Assembly (NCBI GenBank): GCA_964486685.1
Contig: CAZAOE010000027.1
Coordinates: 1 to 11,749 of the forward strand
Reading direction: 5' to 3'
Length of the DNA stretch: 11,749 nt
Origin: JAIOTH01 sp964486685
GTDB taxonomy: Bacteria; Patescibacteriota; Patescibacteriia; UBA1558; S5-K13
Below the pieces are notes generated by a model. That model saw nothing but the letters and a program-made list of their open reading frames with translations. It ran no database searches and was not told the DNA's origin. Within the stretch, counting starts at the first letter, position 1, and the number at the start of each line of letters is the position of its first letter. Shown here piece by piece: positions 3,879-10,749 of this stretch. A program made the translations under genes and the position numbers.

Positions 3879-6014
3879 TTATTTTTTAATCTTTTTTTGA
3901 CTGGCTTTTTTTATGTCCACCATTTTTCTTAATTTAAACTCCTCTTTTTTGCCCTTGTTCCAATATTTAACTGGCCTAATATAACCCACAGTTCTAGAAT
4001 AAACTTCTGTTTCCTTTTTACATTTTGGACATTTAAAATGTTCTCCGGCAATATAACCATGGTCCGGACAAATACTAAAAGTAGGAGTAATGGTAAAATA
4101 AGGCAAATGATATGTAGTACAAATTTTCTTGACTAAGGTTTTAGTGATTCCATAATTAGATATCTTCTCTCCTGTAAACAAATGCAAAGTCGTACCTCCT
4201 GTATATTGAGTTTGAATTGAATCTTGCAAATCTAAAATCTCAAAAACATCATCGGAATAATTAACTGGCAATTGGCTGGAGTTAGTATAAAAGGGCTCGG
4301 CTTTATACTTTTTGACCCTTGTATTATTAGCAAATAATATATCAGGATATTTTTTCTGATCTTTTAAGGCTAATCGATAAGAAGTTCCTTCGGCTGGAGT
4401 GGCTTCTAAATTAAACATATTATCTGTTTCTTCTTGAAAATTAATTATTTTTTCTCTCATAAAAACTAAAACCTCTTGAGCGAATTTATGACCTTTTGGG
4501 GTAGTAATGTCCTCGCCCAAAAAATTCAAACAGGCCTCGTTCATTCCTAAAAGACCAATGGTAGAAAAATGATTCTTCCAATATTCACCGAATCTTTTAA
4601 CCACTGTTCTTAAATAAAATTTAGTGTAAGGATAAAGACCACCGTCCGTAAATTTTTCCAAGGTTTTTCTTTTGATTTCTAAACTCTCTTTAGCTAAAAC
4701 CATTAGCTCTTCTAGTCTCTGATAAAACTCCTTTTCATTCTTAGCTAAATAACCTATTCGAGGCATATTAATAGTAACTACACCAATAGAACCAGTTAAA
4801 GGATTAGAGCCAAATAAACCTCCCCCTCTTTTAACTAATTCCCGATTGTCTAAACGTAAACGACAACACATAGAGCGAGCATCTTCGGGATTCATATCAG
4901 AATTTATAAAATTAGAAAAATTAGGAATTCCATATTTAGCAGTTATTTCCCATAATTTTTCCATATTTTTATCCTGCCAATCAAAGTCCTTAGTAATATT
5001 ATAAGTTGGGATTGGAAAAGTAAAAACCCTGTCCTGAGCATCACCCTCAGCCATAACTTCTAAAAAGGCCTTATTAATAATATCCATTTCTTTAACAAAA
5101 TCACCATATTTTTCTTGTTGGGGCTTGCCACCAATAATAACATTTTTATCAGCATAGTGTTTGGGCACAACTAAATCTAAAGTTATATTAGTAAATGGCG
5201 TTTGAAAACCAACTCGAGTCGGAACATTCATATTAAAAACAAACTCTTGCATAGCTTGTTTAACTTGGTCATAATCTAAATTATCATATCTAATAAAGGG
5301 GGCTAATAGAGTATCAAAATTAGAAAAGGCCTGAGCCCCAGCAGTTTCTCCTTGAGTGGTATAAAAAAAATTAACAAGTTGGCCCAGGGCTGTTCTTAAA
5401 TGTTTAGCTGGTTTTGATTCAATCTTTCCAGCAACACCCTTAAAACCAGTTAAAAGTAAATCCTCTAAATCCCAGCCCACACAATAAGCACCTAAAAATC
5501 CTAAATCATGAATATGAAAATCTCCAGAAAGATATCCGGCCCTAATTTCTTCTGGATAAATTTTATTTAGCCAATAAACTTTAGTAATCTGTTCAGCTAT
5601 ATAATTATTTAAACCCTGCAAAGAATAGCTCATATTCGAATTTTCATTAACTTGCCAATCAATATTCTTCAAATAATCTTCTACGAGCTCTACGTTTGCT
5701 GTTTCCGAAATATTTCTTAATTGAGTATGTTGCTCTCTATAAATGATATAGGCCTTGGCGGTTTTTTTATAAGAAGACGCTAATAAAACTTCTTCTACAA
5801 TGTCTTGAACTTCTTCAACTGTTGGTATTTTTTTATCCAAAGTATTTTGAGCCAAGCCCAAAACTTTAATAGTAAGCTTTTTAGCAATTCTTTCGTCAAA
5901 TTCTTCTGTGGCTTCACCTGCTTTTCTAATAGCTTCAGTTATTTTCTGAGTGTCAAATTTAAGCACCCGGCCATCTCTTTTTTTAATTCTTCTAAAAATT
6001 TTATCTTCGTCCAT
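3879..6014 (-). CDS. nrdD: Anaerobic (class III) ribonucleoside-triphosphate reductase
   Basis: Glycyl-radical enzyme that reduces ribonucleoside triphosphates to deoxynucleotides without oxygen. At 711 residues it has the usual order: an N-terminal ATP-cone (about 8-98, starting KRDGRVLKFD), which allosterically senses ATP/dATP; the ten-stranded barrel with a paired Cys at C383-C384 (SMCCRLRLD), one of which is the expected thiyl site; a C-terminal zinc site with C649, C662 and C665 visible (CPDHGY, CPKC); and the radical loop RTVGYIRP with Gly677. A lysine-rich tail of 34 residues follows Gly677. A strong Shine-Dalgarno (AGGAGGGG, complement 6025-6032) sits 10 nt before the ATG, unusual among the genes here. 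It needs NrdG, encoded next downstream. Likely NrdR-controlled (see 6173-6221). Confidence 0.98.
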   Translation of the reverse strand: MDEDKIFRRIKKRDGRVLKFDTQKITEAIRKAGEATEEFDERIAKKLTIKVLGLAQNTLDKKIPTVEEVQDIVEEVLLASSYKKTAKAYIIYREQHTQLRNISETANVELVEDYLKNIDWQVNENSNMSYSLQGLNNYIAEQITKVYWLNKIYPEEIRAGYLSGDFHIHDLGFLGAYCVGWDLEDLLLTGFKGVAGKIESKPAKHLRTALGQLVNFFYTTQGETAGAQAFSNFDTLLAPFIRYDNLDYDQVKQAMQEFVFNMNVPTRVGFQTPFTNITLDLVVPKHYADKNVIIGGKPQQEKYGDFVKEMDIINKAFLEVMAEGDAQDRVFTFPIPTYNITKDFDWQDKNMEKLWEITAKYGIPNFSNFINSDMNPEDARSMCCRLRLDNRELVKRGGGLFGSNPLTGSIGVVTINMPRIGYLAKNEKEFYQRLEELMVLAKESLEIKRKTLEKFTDGGLYPYTKFYLRTVVKRFGEYWKNHFSTIGLLGMNEACLNFLGEDITTPKGHKFAQEVLVFMREKIINFQEETDNMFNLEATPAEGTSYRLALKDQKKYPDILFANNTRVKKYKAEPFYTNSSQLPVNYSDDVFEILDLQDSIQTQYTGGTTLHLFTGEKISNYGITKTLVKKICTTYHLPYFTITPTFSICPDHGYIAGEHFKCPKCKKETEVYSRTVGYIRPVKYWNKGKKEEFKLRKMVDIKKASQKKIKK

Positions 6015-6024
6015 TTTTATTTTT

Positions 6025-6049
6025 CCCCTCCTGAATCATAATGATTCAG
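6025..6049 (-). promoter_or_regulatory. Shine-Dalgarno of nrdD overlapping a small hairpin
   Basis: In mRNA sense, CTGAATCA and TGATTCAG (complement of 6042-6049 and 6031-6038) form a perfect 8-bp stem with a TTA loop. The Shine-Dalgarno AGGAGGGG (complement 6025-6032) shares its first two bases with the stem's 3' arm. The hairpin may modulate ribosome access or stabilise the leader; there is no T-run, so it is not a terminator. Confidence 0.6.
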
Positions 6050-6172
6050 TTTTTCTAATTTTTATTAAATTTTTATTTTAAAATAATTCAAAAATAAACT
6101 TTAATATGTCTAAATTTGTTGATTTTGCATAATAATTCATTACTCTAAATCGATTTTTCTATATTTAGCAAG

Positions 6173-6188
6173 ACACTATATATAGTAG
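6173..6188. promoter_or_regulatory. NrdR box 1
   Basis: ACACTATATATAGTAG matches the published NrdR consensus (acaCwAtATaTwGtgT) at 14 of 16 positions read from either strand. It lies just downstream of the predicted nrdD transcription start (about 6196, minus strand), where a bound repressor would block elongation or initiation. NrdR is the ATP/dATP-sensing repressor of ribonucleotide reductase genes; no nrdR gene is in this window. Confidence 0.75.
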
Positions 6189-6202
6189 TTCTGGTAATAC
6201 TC

Positions 6203-6229
6203 ACTATACCATATTTTGTGGTTTGTCAA
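6203..6229 (-). promoter_or_regulatory. Promoter of nrdD
   Basis: On the minus strand, TTGACA (complement 6224-6229), a 15-bp spacer and TATAGT (complement 6203-6208) with an extended -10 TGG are present. The spacer is shorter than the 17-bp optimum, which the extended -10 may offset. The predicted leader is about 180 nt. Both NrdR-type boxes overlap or flank this promoter. Confidence 0.6.
6206..6221. promoter_or_regulatory. NrdR box 2
   Basis: ATACCATATTTTGTGG matches the NrdR consensus at 12 of 16 positions and occupies the spacer between the -35 and -10 of the nrdD promoter. Its start lies 33 bp from that of box 1, close to the three helical turns (about 31-32 bp) normal for NrdR box pairs. 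Confidence 0.55.
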
Positions 6230-6239
6230 AAACCTTATC

Positions 6240-6248
6240 TGTGGATAA
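6240..6248 (-). promoter_or_regulatory. DnaA box
   Basis: The complement reads TTATCCACA, a perfect match to the strong DnaA box (TTATNCACA). It lies 11 bp upstream of the nrdD -35 hexamer. DnaA is known to act on the nrdAB promoter in E. coli, so a regulatory role is plausible. Only this one box was seen nearby, so an origin is not proposed. Confidence 0.5.
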
Positions 6249-6325
6249 GTGCATTTTTTATCTAATTTTAGAGGATTTAAACAAAAAATTTATAAAAAAT
6301 AAACTTTAAAAATTGCTAAAAACAT

Positions 6326-6354
6326 TTGACACTCTAAACAATTAACCATATAAT
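6326..6354 (+). promoter_or_regulatory. Consensus promoter of the dksA-like / lspA pair
   Basis: TTGACA (6326-6331), exactly 17 bp, then TATAAT (6349-6354): a perfect sigma-70 consensus. The transcript would start near 6361, giving a leader of about 26 nt without a Shine-Dalgarno. It diverges from the nrdD promoter. Confidence 0.8.
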
Positions 6355-6386
6355 AATTACTATTATTTAGAATTTAATATTAACTT

Positions 6387-6749
6387 ATGAACAAAAAAAT
6401 ATTAAAACATATAGAAAAAATCTTGTTAGAAAAAAAAGAGCAAACCAAAAAAGAATTAGAATCCTTTGCTGAAAAAAACGAAAAAGTAGAAAATGATTAT
6501 AACGCTAAATTTCCTCAATACGGAGACCATGAAGATGAAAATGCTTCCGAGGTGGCTGATTTTGAAAGTGATTTATATTTAGAAAAAACCTTGGAAAAAT
6601 CTTTAAAAAAAATTGACGAGGCCTTGAAAAAAATTAAGCAGGGTAGCTATGGAAAATGCGAAAAATGTGGAAAAGCAATTCCCGAAAAAAGATGTTTGGC
6701 CTTTCCTACGGCAAATAAATGTATGGACTGTAAAAACAAAAGTTTATAA
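6387..6749 (+). CDS. DksA/TraR-family C4 zinc-finger protein
   Basis: A 120-residue member of the DksA/TraR family. Residues 1-85 are highly charged and helical, consistent with the coiled-coil that in DksA enters the RNA polymerase secondary channel. The C-terminal finger has C91-x2-C94 (CEKCG) and C112-x2-C115 (CMDC), with the family text YGKCEKCGKAIPEKR. An extra Cys at 103 replaces the usual Leu. An acidic run (GDHEDENASEVADFESD, about 46-62) occupies the middle of the helical part. Whether it binds polymerase and ppGpp or is a stress-type paralogue cannot be told here. Strong consensus promoter at 6326-6354. Its stop overlaps the lspA start (TAATG), implying translational coupling. Confidence 0.88.
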   Translation: MNKKILKHIEKILLEKKEQTKKELESFAEKNEKVENDYNAKFPQYGDHEDENASEVADFESDLYLEKTLEKSLKKIDEALKKIKQGSYGKCEKCGKAIPEKRCLAFPTANKCMDCKNKSL

Positions 6750-7207
6750 TGAAAAAAAAATACTATAAATTAATTATAATATTATTTCCATTTATCCTCT
6801 TTTTATTAGATAGAATAACAAAATACTTAGCCATTTATAAACTTCCGTCTTCGGGAGTTTATTTATTTAAGTATATAAAATTAAACTTAGAAACAAATCT
6901 TGGAATTGCTTTCGGCCTCAAAATACATCCCTTAATTATAATTATTTTGGTCTCTCTAATTATTCTGATATTGATATATGTATTTCTTAAAAATTTTAAA
7001 AAACAAAACTACTTAAATTCTTTTTTAATAATTCTTATTATTCTTGGGGCTTTTAGCAATTTATTTGATAGAATAATTAAAGGGGCTGTGATAGATTTTA
7101 TTGAAATAGGAATCTGGCCGAGCTTTAACTTAGCAGATCTTTATATTGGTTCAGCTGTCTTGCTATATATACTATTTAATTTTAAAAATAAAAAATCCGG
7201 CTTTTAA
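6749..7207 (+). CDS. lspA: Lipoprotein signal peptidase (signal peptidase II)
   Basis: Membrane aspartyl protease that cuts the signal peptide of prolipoproteins after lipid attachment to the +1 Cys. It has 152 residues and four hydrophobic segments. Family landmarks are visible in order: LDRITKYLA (D21), the NLGIAFG motif, and SNLFDRIIKGAVIDFIEI with D116, then FNLAD with D130. By alignment to E. coli LspA, D116 and D130 are the catalytic pair (E. coli D123, D141). The start codon shares one base with the preceding stop. The stop codon lies inside the terminator at 7191-7219. The preceding gene is a DksA-like regulator, not the usual ileS neighbour. Confidence 0.95.
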   Translation: MKKKYYKLIIILFPFILFLLDRITKYLAIYKLPSSGVYLFKYIKLNLETNLGIAFGLKIHPLIIIILVSLIILILIYVFLKNFKKQNYLNSFLIILIILGAFSNLFDRIIKGAVIDFIEIGIWPSFNLADLYIGSAVLLYILFNFKNKKSGF

Positions 7208-7219
7208 AACCGGATTTTT
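7191..7219. terminator. Bidirectional intrinsic terminator between lspA and the acidic surface protein
   Basis: AAAAATCCGG (7191-7200) pairs with CCGGATTTTT (7210-7219) around the loop CTTTTAAAA. T-runs lie on both strands, so it can end lspA (stop inside the hairpin) and the convergent minus-strand gene ending at 7231. Confidence 0.9.
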
Positions 7220-7230
7220 TAATAATCTAA

Positions 7231-8220
7231 TTATTCTGAATCTCCATTAAATAAACCTTTTTGCTGAGGATGATTATCATCTTCATCTTTTTTTTTCTTA
7301 ACTTTTTTTTTGCCAGAAAAAAGAGTTGAAAATATCACAATAACTATTAAAATAATCAGCAACCAAATACCTATACTTCTATTTCTAACCTGTTTTTCAT
7401 TAATATCTAAATCTTCTATAACTGCTATCTTTTCAGCTTCGTCTGGGGTAGCTGGTTGTAAATTCTCTATTATCTCATCTCTTGAGGCTATTTCTTTATC
7501 TTCATCAATATTTACTAAAATTTCCTCGTTTTCGCCTTCTATAACCTCTAAATTCTCGTTACTAGAGCTTTCTGAAATAATAACTTCGCCCTCTATGTCT
7601 TCTTCACTAACGAAAATTTCTGTTGCTGCTTCTTCTGAAATAGCACTTATATCTTGATCTTCAATTTCTGATTCTTCAGCTTCTAGTTCTGAATTTTGAT
7701 CAACATCCACGACATTTTCATCTCCGCTTTCCTCTGCATCCTCTAAAGATGAAGGGGTAATTGGCAAATCTAAATTTTCTCTTTTAGGACTCTCTAAAAA
7801 AAACACAGCCCCTTGAGAAACAAAACTTCTTTGCCATCTAGTTTCTGTCCAAGCAATAACTTTCCATTGATGTTGGCCCTGGCTTAATTCTTCGTCTACT
7901 AAAAAATAAAAATTGCCAGTAGGGCTATCATCGTCCTTAACTACAGTGGCTGGTCCATAATACTGATTATCAATATAAATATCTATTTCTGTATTGTTCC
8001 AGGTTAAGCCAGTTAAATAAAATTCTTCGTTAATATTATGAGTTTCACCATTTGGCTTAACTAAAGTTGGAATTGGAACATAACACCTACTTAATTTACA
8101 TTCTTTTTCTAATTCAGCATTATGATCTATTTCTACTTCCGCTGCGTTCGCATTTGCAAAGAACAGGAATGATAGCACTAAAAATGCCATCATCAGAAAC
8201 ACTTTTTTTCTCATAGGCAT
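7231..8220 (-). CDS. Signal-peptide, acidic, C-terminally membrane-anchored surface protein
   Basis: A 329-residue protein. Residues 1-27 are a signal peptide (RKK, a hydrophobic core, then ANA|AE). Residues about 28-150 contain beta-rich sequence ending in WKVIAW and AVFFLESP, suggestive of an Ig-like or fibronectin-like fold, though this was not tested. Residues about 155-280 form an extremely Glu/Asp/Ser-rich linker. One transmembrane helix (SIGIWLLIILIVIVIFSTLF, about 282-301) is followed by SGKKKVKKKK, a stop-transfer, giving an outside N-terminal part and a short cytosolic tail. It could be a surface adhesin or cell-envelope spacer; no family was recognised. The start at 8220 is one of two ATGs (the other at 8214), two residues apart. 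It ends at the shared terminator at 7191-7219. Confidence 0.88.
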   Translation of the reverse strand: MPMRKKVFLMMAFLVLSFLFFANANAAEVEIDHNAELEKECKLSRCYVPIPTLVKPNGETHNINEEFYLTGLTWNNTEIDIYIDNQYYGPATVVKDDDSPTGNFYFLVDEELSQGQHQWKVIAWTETRWQRSFVSQGAVFFLESPKRENLDLPITPSSLEDAEESGDENVVDVDQNSELEAEESEIEDQDISAISEEAATEIFVSEEDIEGEVIISESSSNENLEVIEGENEEILVNIDEDKEIASRDEIIENLQPATPDEAEKIAVIEDLDINEKQVRNRSIGIWLLIILIVIVIFSTLFSGKKKVKKKKDEDDNHPQQKGLFNGDSE

Positions 8221-8364
8221 ATATTAAAATTAATTTTAAATTTTAATTTAAATTAAAATTTTCAATGAACTAACTATTTAGATTCTTTTAATTCTAAATT
8301 GCTTTCTATACCTTATTACTTTAAAAAAAAATGTCAACATTGACAAAATAAAGATTATTTACTA

Positions 8365-8436
8365 TTTACCCCCACACCTAGAATAAGTGTGGGGGTTTAC
8401 CCCTCCCCACTTAATAATAAGATGTGGGGATTTACT
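8365..8436. repeat. Two tandem C-rich hairpins with TTTAC spacers
   Basis: CCCCCACAC (8369-8377) pairs with GTGTGGGGG (8387-8395) and TCCCCAC (8404-8410) with GTGGGGA (8424-8430). Each hairpin is bordered by TTTAC (8365-8369, 8396-8400, 8431-8435). They lie just downstream of the yraN stop. No T-run follows on the minus strand, so simple termination is not obvious. Confidence 0.7.
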
Positions 8437-8446
8437 CCCTAATGAG

Positions 8447-8794
8447 TTAATTAAAAAATTTAATATTTGCTTTTTTGTTTTGAAAATCCAAAACAATACT
8501 AATTATTTCTAATCTATATTCTTGATCAATGTTATTTTTTTCTATATAACTATTAATCGCTGATTCTAAATGTTCTTTTTTGTTTTCTGAAATGGCTTCT
8601 TCGGGATAGCCAAATTTTAAATTGGTTCTGGTTTTAACTTCTATAAATCTTAAAATATCATTTTTCTTTGCTAAAATATCAATTTCTCCTTTGCGAAAAT
8701 AAATATTCTCAGCCAGAATTTCATAATTCTTGCTTTGAAGAAATTTAACAGCAATCTGCTGACCTAATTTACCTATTTTTTGACTATGATTCAT
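8447..8794 (-). CDS. yraN: YraN/UPF0102-family nuclease-like protein
   Basis: A 115-residue member of UPF0102 (YraN). The PD-(D/E)XK-type core is intact: GEID (36-39, D39), then FIEVKTR with E52 and K54. The family text A..FL...Y.IL..N...R.GEID is clear. The usual Glu after the N-terminal glycine (GxxGE) is Gln here (GKLGQQIA), a deviation of unknown consequence. Family function is not firmly established; homologues are often near rnhB and ribosome-associated genes, but none of those lie here. The ATG at 8794 lacks a Shine-Dalgarno, and inverted 7-bp units lie immediately upstream (8795-8879). A separate transcription unit from the 8959 gene is likely because of the terminator at 8876-8902. 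Confidence 0.92.
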   Translation of the reverse strand: MNHSQKIGKLGQQIAVKFLQSKNYEILAENIYFRKGEIDILAKKNDILRFIEVKTRTNLKFGYPEEAISENKKEHLESAINSYIEKNNIDQEYRLEIISIVLDFQNKKANIKFFN

Positions 8795-8879
8795 AGTTAT
8801 AAATTATAAGCATTAAGCTATAAGTTAATAAATACTTTAGAAATTAAAATCTATGACTTATAACTTATGGCCTATAACT
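8795..8879. repeat. Inverted arrays of 7-bp units upstream of yraN
   Basis: Five plus-strand units (AGTTATA, AATTATA, AGCATTA, AGCTATA, AGTTAAT, 8795-8829) face four reverse-strand units (complements of 8852-8879: AGTTATA, GGCCATA, AGTTATA, AGTCATA). They are separated by 22 bp, and the two arms can form an imperfect stem of about 28 bp. Confidence 0.7.
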
Positions 8880-8902
8880 AAAAAAGACCCTTGCGGTCCT
8901 TA
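8876..8902 (-). terminator. Intrinsic terminator for the 8959 gene
   Basis: On the minus strand AAGGACC, a GCAAG loop and GGTCTTT form a 7-bp stem (one G-U) followed by a run of T. It lies about 55 nt after the stop of the three-TM gene and just before the yraN upstream repeats, so it separates those units. The gap 8903-8958 contains two 11-bp direct repeats CTACAAGCTAA (8929-8939, 8944-8954). Confidence 0.8.
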
Positions 8903-8958
8903 TATACTAAATTTTAAAACCTAATTCCCTACAAGCTAACTACCTACAAGCTAAAAAC

Positions 8959-9351
8959 TTACTTCAAATACTTTTCAAATTCTTTTCTTTTCTCATCTTC
9001 TGCTCTTAATTGAGGAACTCTATTTAAATAATATTGCATAATAGTAATCAGCCAAATCAATAAAAATCCCCACCATAATATTAAAACAAATCTAATTTGA
9101 AAATAAGGAACCCTAAATCTTCTAAAAAGTATAAAAAATAAACTCAGCAAACCACCGGTAAATAAAAAGTTGATTAATTTGCTATATAAAAATTTTTGAT
9201 ATTTATCTTTGGCTTTTTTGGAAAAAAAATATTTAGAAAGAATAGCCATTAAAATAAATAATAATGAAATTATTAAAATAATAAAAAAAGTTCCTGGCTT
9301 AATGGCCGGAGGATAGGCATCAAAAAGATATTGAAAACTTATAATAGACAT
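8959..9351 (-). CDS. Three-TM membrane protein of unknown function
   Basis: A 130-residue protein with three predicted transmembrane helices: about 20-43 (FFIILIISLLFILMAILSKYF), 60-78 (INFLFTGGLLSLFFILF) and 88-108 (FVLILWWGFLLIWLITIM), and a charged C-terminal tail (RAEDEKRKEFEKYLK). The N-terminal segment MSIISFQYLFDAYPPAIKPG precedes the first helix. No catalytic motif is visible and no family is recognised. It lies 90 bp downstream of the methyltransferase gene on the same strand, and its own terminator at 8876-8902 suggests it ends that unit. Starts with ATG, no Shine-Dalgarno. Confidence 0.85.
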   Translation of the reverse strand: MSIISFQYLFDAYPPAIKPGTFFIILIISLLFILMAILSKYFFSKKAKDKYQKFLYSKLINFLFTGGLLSLFFILFRRFRVPYFQIRFVLILWWGFLLIWLITIMQYYLNRVPQLRAEDEKRKEFEKYLK

Positions 9352-9370
9352 TTCTAAAGATTTATCTCAC

Positions 9371-9429
9371 ACCTAATTTCATAATTAGAAAATTGGGGCG
9401 AGAAAACAGTTTAGTTTATTAAATTAGGT
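9371..9429. repeat. 9-bp inverted repeat between two minus-strand genes
   Basis: ACCTAATTT (9371-9379) is inverted as AAATTAGGT (9421-9429), with 41 bp between. The 90-bp gap holds nothing else recognisable. Significance is uncertain. Confidence 0.4.
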
Positions 9430-9441
9430 ACGGGGACTTAT

Positions 9442-9999
9442 TTACTTTTTAAAAATTAAACCAAAATGATATTGACCGGCCTCAAATTCTTCTTTTAATT
9501 TTAAGCCAAATATTTCACAAAGTTCTTTTATTTTTTCTGGATTAACTCTCTTTTTAATGTCTGGCCCCAAAGGTGCTCCAATATTTTTCCAATCAATAAT
9601 CAAAAGCTGACCGCCTGCCTTAATTAATCTAATGGCCTCTTTAATCATTTCAGCCATATTAGTAGATTGAAAAAGAACATTATTCAAAATTCCTAAATCT
9701 AAAGAACTTTCAGAAATTTTAGTAGCTCCATGCATTTCTAAATTGCTCCAAATTGTACGAACATTATTAAGACCCTGATTTTTAGCATGGCTTTCTGCTG
9801 AAGACAAAACTTGTTTTTGAACATCAACAGCATAAACCAAACCCTTATCTCCAACTATCCTAGCGGACTGAAAAGTAAAATAAGCCTTGGGACCACAACC
9901 TAAGTCAGCCACTATGTCTCCATAACCCAAACCAACATGTTTTTCTAAAATTTGTTTGGGATCTAAAAGTTGATTACCTCCGGCCTGTTTCTTAAACAT
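9442..9999 (-). CDS. Class I SAM-dependent methyltransferase
   Basis: A 185-residue Rossmann-like methyltransferase. Motif I is VADLGCGPKAYF with D32-G36, VYAVDV places the acidic ribose-binding residue at D59, and later strands are ILNNVLFQ (about 104-111) and QLLIIDW (about 135-141). The usual GxGxG is GCGPKA, a mild variation. The N-terminal part (QLLDPKQILEKHVGLGYGDIV) resembles UbiE/type-11 methyltransferases, but substrate is unknown. The sole ATG at 9999 has no Shine-Dalgarno. It is divergent from the M50-like gene and is followed by the three-TM gene. Confidence 0.9.
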   Translation of the reverse strand: MFKKQAGGNQLLDPKQILEKHVGLGYGDIVADLGCGPKAYFTFQSARIVGDKGLVYAVDVQKQVLSSAESHAKNQGLNNVRTIWSNLEMHGATKISESSLDLGILNNVLFQSTNMAEMIKEAIRLIKAGGQLLIIDWKNIGAPLGPDIKKRVNPEKIKELCEIFGLKLKEEFEAGQYHFGLIFKK

Positions 10000-10087
10000 A
10001 TATTTATTGTATAATTAAGTTATAAGATATTTTAAAAAAAATCAAGTATATTTTAATTATATTACCTCTGGCTTAAACAATCAAATT

Positions 10088-10711
10088 ATGAATTTAGGAC
10101 TTTTAATTATTATCATCTCTCCCCTGGCTTATTTAAGTAACTATATTAATAATAAATATTTAAATCATTCATTTATTAAATATTTTTATTACTTAGGAAT
10201 TGTTATTCATGAAAGTTCTCATGCTTTAATGTGTATTTTAACTGGTGCAAAAATTACTAATTTTGAAATATTTTCCAAACAACCAAAAGTAACTCACTAT
10301 AAATCAAAAATACCTTTACTTGGCCAATCCTTAATTTCTTTAGCTCCTTTATTGGGTGGTTTTGCTTTTTTATATTTAATTAATAATTATCTCTTACAAA
10401 ATTATATTCATATTACTGCTCCAACTAATTTGACCCAAATCTTCATTTTGCCTTTTTCTATTCTATCCCAAATTAACATTTTAGAATGGCAAAGCTGGCT
10501 TATAATTATTATTAGTTTGAATATTGGCGCTATGCTTGGACCGTCAACTCAAGATTTAAAAAATATCTGGTGGGTTTTTATAATTTTATTTTTTATCAAG
10601 TGGCCACTCTTAATTAACTTAGCTTATTTGGTTATTGCTTTAATTATTACTAATATTATTATTCAAATTTCTCTAATTTTAATTTCTAAAATTATAAAAC
10701 CAGCTCGTTAA
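10088..10711 (+). CDS. M50-like membrane metallopeptidase
   Basis: A 207-residue protein, strongly hydrophobic with about five or six transmembrane segments. The HExxH zinc motif is H41-E42-S43-S44-H45 (HESSHALMCILTGAKI), typical of M50/M50B-type proteins (site-2-protease-like fold). A GPSTQDLKN segment near D156 could supply the third ligand, as in M50B-like families, but this is an inference. Its role, for example in regulated membrane proteolysis, cannot be read from the sequence. It is divergent from the methyltransferase gene with an 88-bp AT-rich gap. The ATG has no Shine-Dalgarno. The TAA at 10709-10711 is followed by no clear terminator before the convergent 10750 gene. Confidence 0.8.
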   Translation: MNLGLLIIIISPLAYLSNYINNKYLNHSFIKYFYYLGIVIHESSHALMCILTGAKITNFEIFSKQPKVTHYKSKIPLLGQSLISLAPLLGGFAFLYLINNYLLQNYIHITAPTNLTQIFILPFSILSQINILEWQSWLIIIISLNIGAMLGPSTQDLKNIWWVFIILFFIKWPLLINLAYLVIALIITNIIIQISLILISKIIKPAR

Positions 10712-10749
10712 AGCTGATCTTACTAAAATATAAAAAATATTATCTAATT

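Noticed and set aside
5805..6041. 78-residue open frame opposite nrdD
   Set aside because: A shadow on the strand opposite the nrdD ATP-cone.
7310..7657. 115-residue Ser/Ile-rich open frame opposite the acidic surface protein
   Set aside because: Antisense of the Glu/Asp/Ser-rich linker; low-complexity shadow.
8340..8368. Plus-strand promoter for a gene
   Set aside because: TTGACA-17-TATTTA is fair but no plus-strand gene follows; kept only as part of the C-rich hairpin finding.
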